Source of the DNA: Deltaproteobacteria bacterium HGW-Deltaproteobacteria-8
GTDB taxonomy: Bacteria > Desulfobacterota > Desulfovibrionia > Desulfovibrionales > Desulfovibrionaceae
Assembly (NCBI GenBank): GCA_002840405.1
Contig: PHAR01000008.1
Span: 1-64,000, forward strand
Length of the DNA stretch: 64,000 bases
Direction: 5' to 3'
The position numbers were made by a program, and so were the translations under genes. Below the pieces are notes generated by a model. It was not told the DNA's origin and ran no database searches. It saw only the letters and a program-made list of their open reading frames with translations. Below are positions 62,796 to 64,000 of this stretch, one piece after another (position 1 is the stretch's first letter; the number at the start of each line of letters is the position of its first letter).

Positions 62796-62824
62796 TTGAC
62801 TTGTGATGAAATTCACAATATATA
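62796..62824 (+). promoter_or_regulatory. Sigma-70 promoter with a CRP/HcpR-type operator inside
   Basis: TTGACT (62796-62801) and TATATA (62819-62824) are 17 bases apart. The spacer and last base of the -35 contain TTGTGATGAAATTCACAA (62801-62818), perfect TTGTGA/TCACAA arms over 6 bases, the form recognised by CRP-family proteins; in Desulfovibrio this motif is assigned to HcpR. Bound protein would sit on the promoter, so repression is expected. The leader to the usp start is about 150 bases. Confidence 0.7.
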
Positions 62825-62979
62825 TTCTATGGGACAGAATTGCTCCCCCCCCCGTGCAGGAGATCCGTCCGACGACATCCCACCTGCCCCTGTCCCGCGT
62901 GTGCGCCCACCCTCCTGGCTGTCTGGCGACATCCAGGGGTATACGCATAGGTCACAACGTCATCACAAGGGGGTTTAGC

Positions 62980-63387
62980 ATGAAGATTCTCGTACCTGTC
63001 GACCCGTCCGACACCGCCAACCTCGCCGTGACCAGGGCCGCTGAAATGGCCAAGAAGGAGCGCGCCCAGCTGACCCTGCTGGCTGTGGCCGAGACCTTCC
63101 AGGACATGGAGAACCTGTTCGGGAACGAGGCCGCCGACGTCATGAGGGACCGCGCCGCCAGCGCCCTGGAGGCCGCCAAGGTCCTGGCCGCCGGAACCAA
63201 GCCCAAGGCCGTGCTCAAGTTTGGCGACTCGCCCGAGGACATCATCGTGGACGTGGCCGAGAAGGGCGGCTTCGACCTCATCGTCATGGGCACGCGCAGC
63301 AAGAAGGGCAAGACCGGCCTGCGCCTGGGCAGCGTGTCCAGCCGTGTTGTGGCCCAGGCCCACTGCTCCGTGCTGGTTGTGCGCTGA
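62980..63387 (+). CDS. Universal stress protein (UspA family)
   Basis: 135 residues. One UspA domain with KILVPVDPSDTANLAVTRAA at the start and the ATP-binding end GFDLIVMGTRSKKGKTGLRL, then GSVSSRVVAQAHCSVLVV (G-2x-G-9x-G(S) pattern). Start at 62980 after AAGGGGG. It is a single gene under a promoter with a CRP/HcpR-type site (62796-62824), which points to control by redox or nitrosative signals. Confidence 0.92.
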   Translation: MKILVPVDPSDTANLAVTRAAEMAKKERAQLTLLAVAETFQDMENLFGNEAADVMRDRAASALEAAKVLAAGTKPKAVLKFGDSPEDIIVDVAEKGGFDLIVMGTRSKKGKTGLRLGSVSSRVVAQAHCSVLVVR

Positions 63388-63415
63388 CACACCGCGGCCG
63401 CGGATTCTGAACCTC

Positions 63416-63442
63416 CCGGCCCCTGCCCCCGGCAGGGGCCGG
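63416..63442 (+). terminator. Hairpin after the universal stress gene
   Basis: CCGGCCCCTGCC pairs perfectly with GGCAGGGGCCGG over CCC; no T tract follows, so termination is uncertain. Confidence 0.45.
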
Positions 63443-63512
63443 ACGACACCCCGCAATTCCTCCCAAACAGGAATGCTTGCCCTTGGTGCGCGCCTGACGT
63501 AAGAGCGCGCCC

Positions 63513-64000
63513 ATGCATGACGACGCAAACGACACCACCATGAACGCCCCTGCCCCGAAGTACCACGCCCTGGCCCTGCTCTCCGGCGGGCTGGACAGCC
63601 TGCTGGCCATCAAGGTCTTGCAGGAGCAAGGCCTGCGGGTGCTGGGCCTGCACTACGTCAGCCCTTTTTTCGGCAAGCCGCACCTCATCAGCCACTGGCG
63701 CGAGGTCTACGGCATCGAGGCCGTGAACGTGGACATCCGCCGCCCCTACCTGGACATGCTGGTGCGCCCTGCCCACGGCTACGGCAAGCACATGAACCCC
63801 TGCGTGGACTGCAAGATCCTCATGCTGACCCACGCCAAGACGCTCTTGCCCAAGTACGGCGCGAGCTTCCTGGTCTCCGGCGAGGTGCTGGGCCAGCGGC
63901 CCATGAGCCAGCGCGCCGACACGCTGAACCTCATCCGCAAGGACGCGGGCGTGAAGGAGCTGCTGCTGCGCCCGCTCTCGGCCCAAAAGCTCGGCCCCAC
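63513..64000 (+). CDS. PP-loop ATPase, tRNA-thiolation-like, N-terminal part
   Basis: The frame runs off the right edge after about 162 residues. It opens with ALALLSGGLDSLLAIKVLQE, the PP-loop pyrophosphatase motif (SGGLDS), and has a MNPCVDCKILMLTHAKTL segment with a CxxC pair, then FLVSGEVLGQRPMSQRADTL. This combination occurs in proteins often annotated as tRNA 2-thiouridylase or ThiI-like. The start could be ATG 63513 or ATG 63540. Exact role cannot be decided from the part seen. Confidence 0.8.
   Translation, partial: MHDDANDTTMNAPAPKYHALALLSGGLDSLLAIKVLQEQGLRVLGLHYVSPFFGKPHLISHWREVYGIEAVNVDIRRPYLDMLVRPAHGYGKHMNPCVDCKILMLTHAKTLLPKYGASFLVSGEVLGQRPMSQRADTLNLIRKDAGVKELLLRPLSAQKLGP

Noticed and set aside
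62845-62853. Run of nine C in the usp leader as a phase-variation switch
   Set aside because: It is non-coding and about 120 bases before the start, and G/C runs of this length are expected several times in 64 kb at this GC content.

Overview
The window is GC-rich (roughly two thirds G+C), densely coded DNA. It looks like the chromosome of a Desulfovibrio-type delta-proteobacterium (Desulfovibrionales). This is inferred from gene content: two PilZ proteins, a LUD-domain protein, a molybdenum hydroxylase, an FmdB zinc ribbon, paired YeeE/YedE permeases, CBS-nucleotidyltransferase/LegG/LegB sugar genes, and GC-rich palindromic intergenic repeats. No rRNA, CRISPR array or intact insertion sequence was seen. 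One tRNA gene (Pro, anticodon TGG) is present.

Layout. 1-4.4 kb: end of a UxaA-type sugar-acid dehydratase, a tripartite tricarboxylate transporter (tctC-tctA-tctB) and a convergent GntR/UTRA regulator. 4.8-9.1 kb: EVE protein, tRNA-Pro, Trm112-like protein, PHP phosphoesterase, PilZ protein and a pair of YeeE/YedE sulfur-compound permeases behind a palindromic operator. 9.2-11.7 kb: glycogen phosphorylase. 12-18.9 kb: a complete RND tripartite efflux operon with its TetR regulator. 19.2-26.2 kb: an SGNH hydrolase and a GT-B-like protein, then on the other strand a four-gene nucleotide-sugar operon related to the legionaminic-acid pathway. 26.4-33.1 kb: small secreted protein, aminotransferase, beta-hydroxyacid dehydrogenase, then an MFS / HisC-type aminotransferase / unknown-protein operon. 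33.4-39.9 kb: ammonium transporter, LUD protein, purM and small proteins. 40-46 kb: purB, pyrE, then three overlapping genes that resemble the Csd6-Csd4 (Pgp2-Pgp1) peptidoglycan carboxypeptidases controlling curved or helical cell shape. 46-49.5 kb: DUF900 hydrolase lipoprotein and a sensor histidine kinase. 49.9-56.6 kb: a six-gene operon joining an acyl/aryl adenylating enzyme, a carrier protein, a GNAT-like protein and a three-subunit molybdenum hydroxylase. 56.7-58.6 kb: a broken Rhs toxin island. 58.7-62.7 kb: a periplasmic binding protein coupled to a complete SpoIIE/STAS/anti-sigma partner-switch. 63-64 kb: universal stress protein and the start of a PP-loop ATPase.

The most noteworthy items are: (i) the adenylation/carrier-protein/molybdenum-hydroxylase operon, whose combination I do not recognise as a described pathway; (ii) the cell-curvature-like operon; (iii) palindromic repeats captured in frame inside two proteins, including an exact 72-bp repeat that replaces the end of an MFS transporter; (iv) the frameshifted orphan Rhs module with a candidate immunity gene; and (v) the binding-protein-linked partner-switch operon, whose overlap junction is made of a 12-bp tandem repeat.
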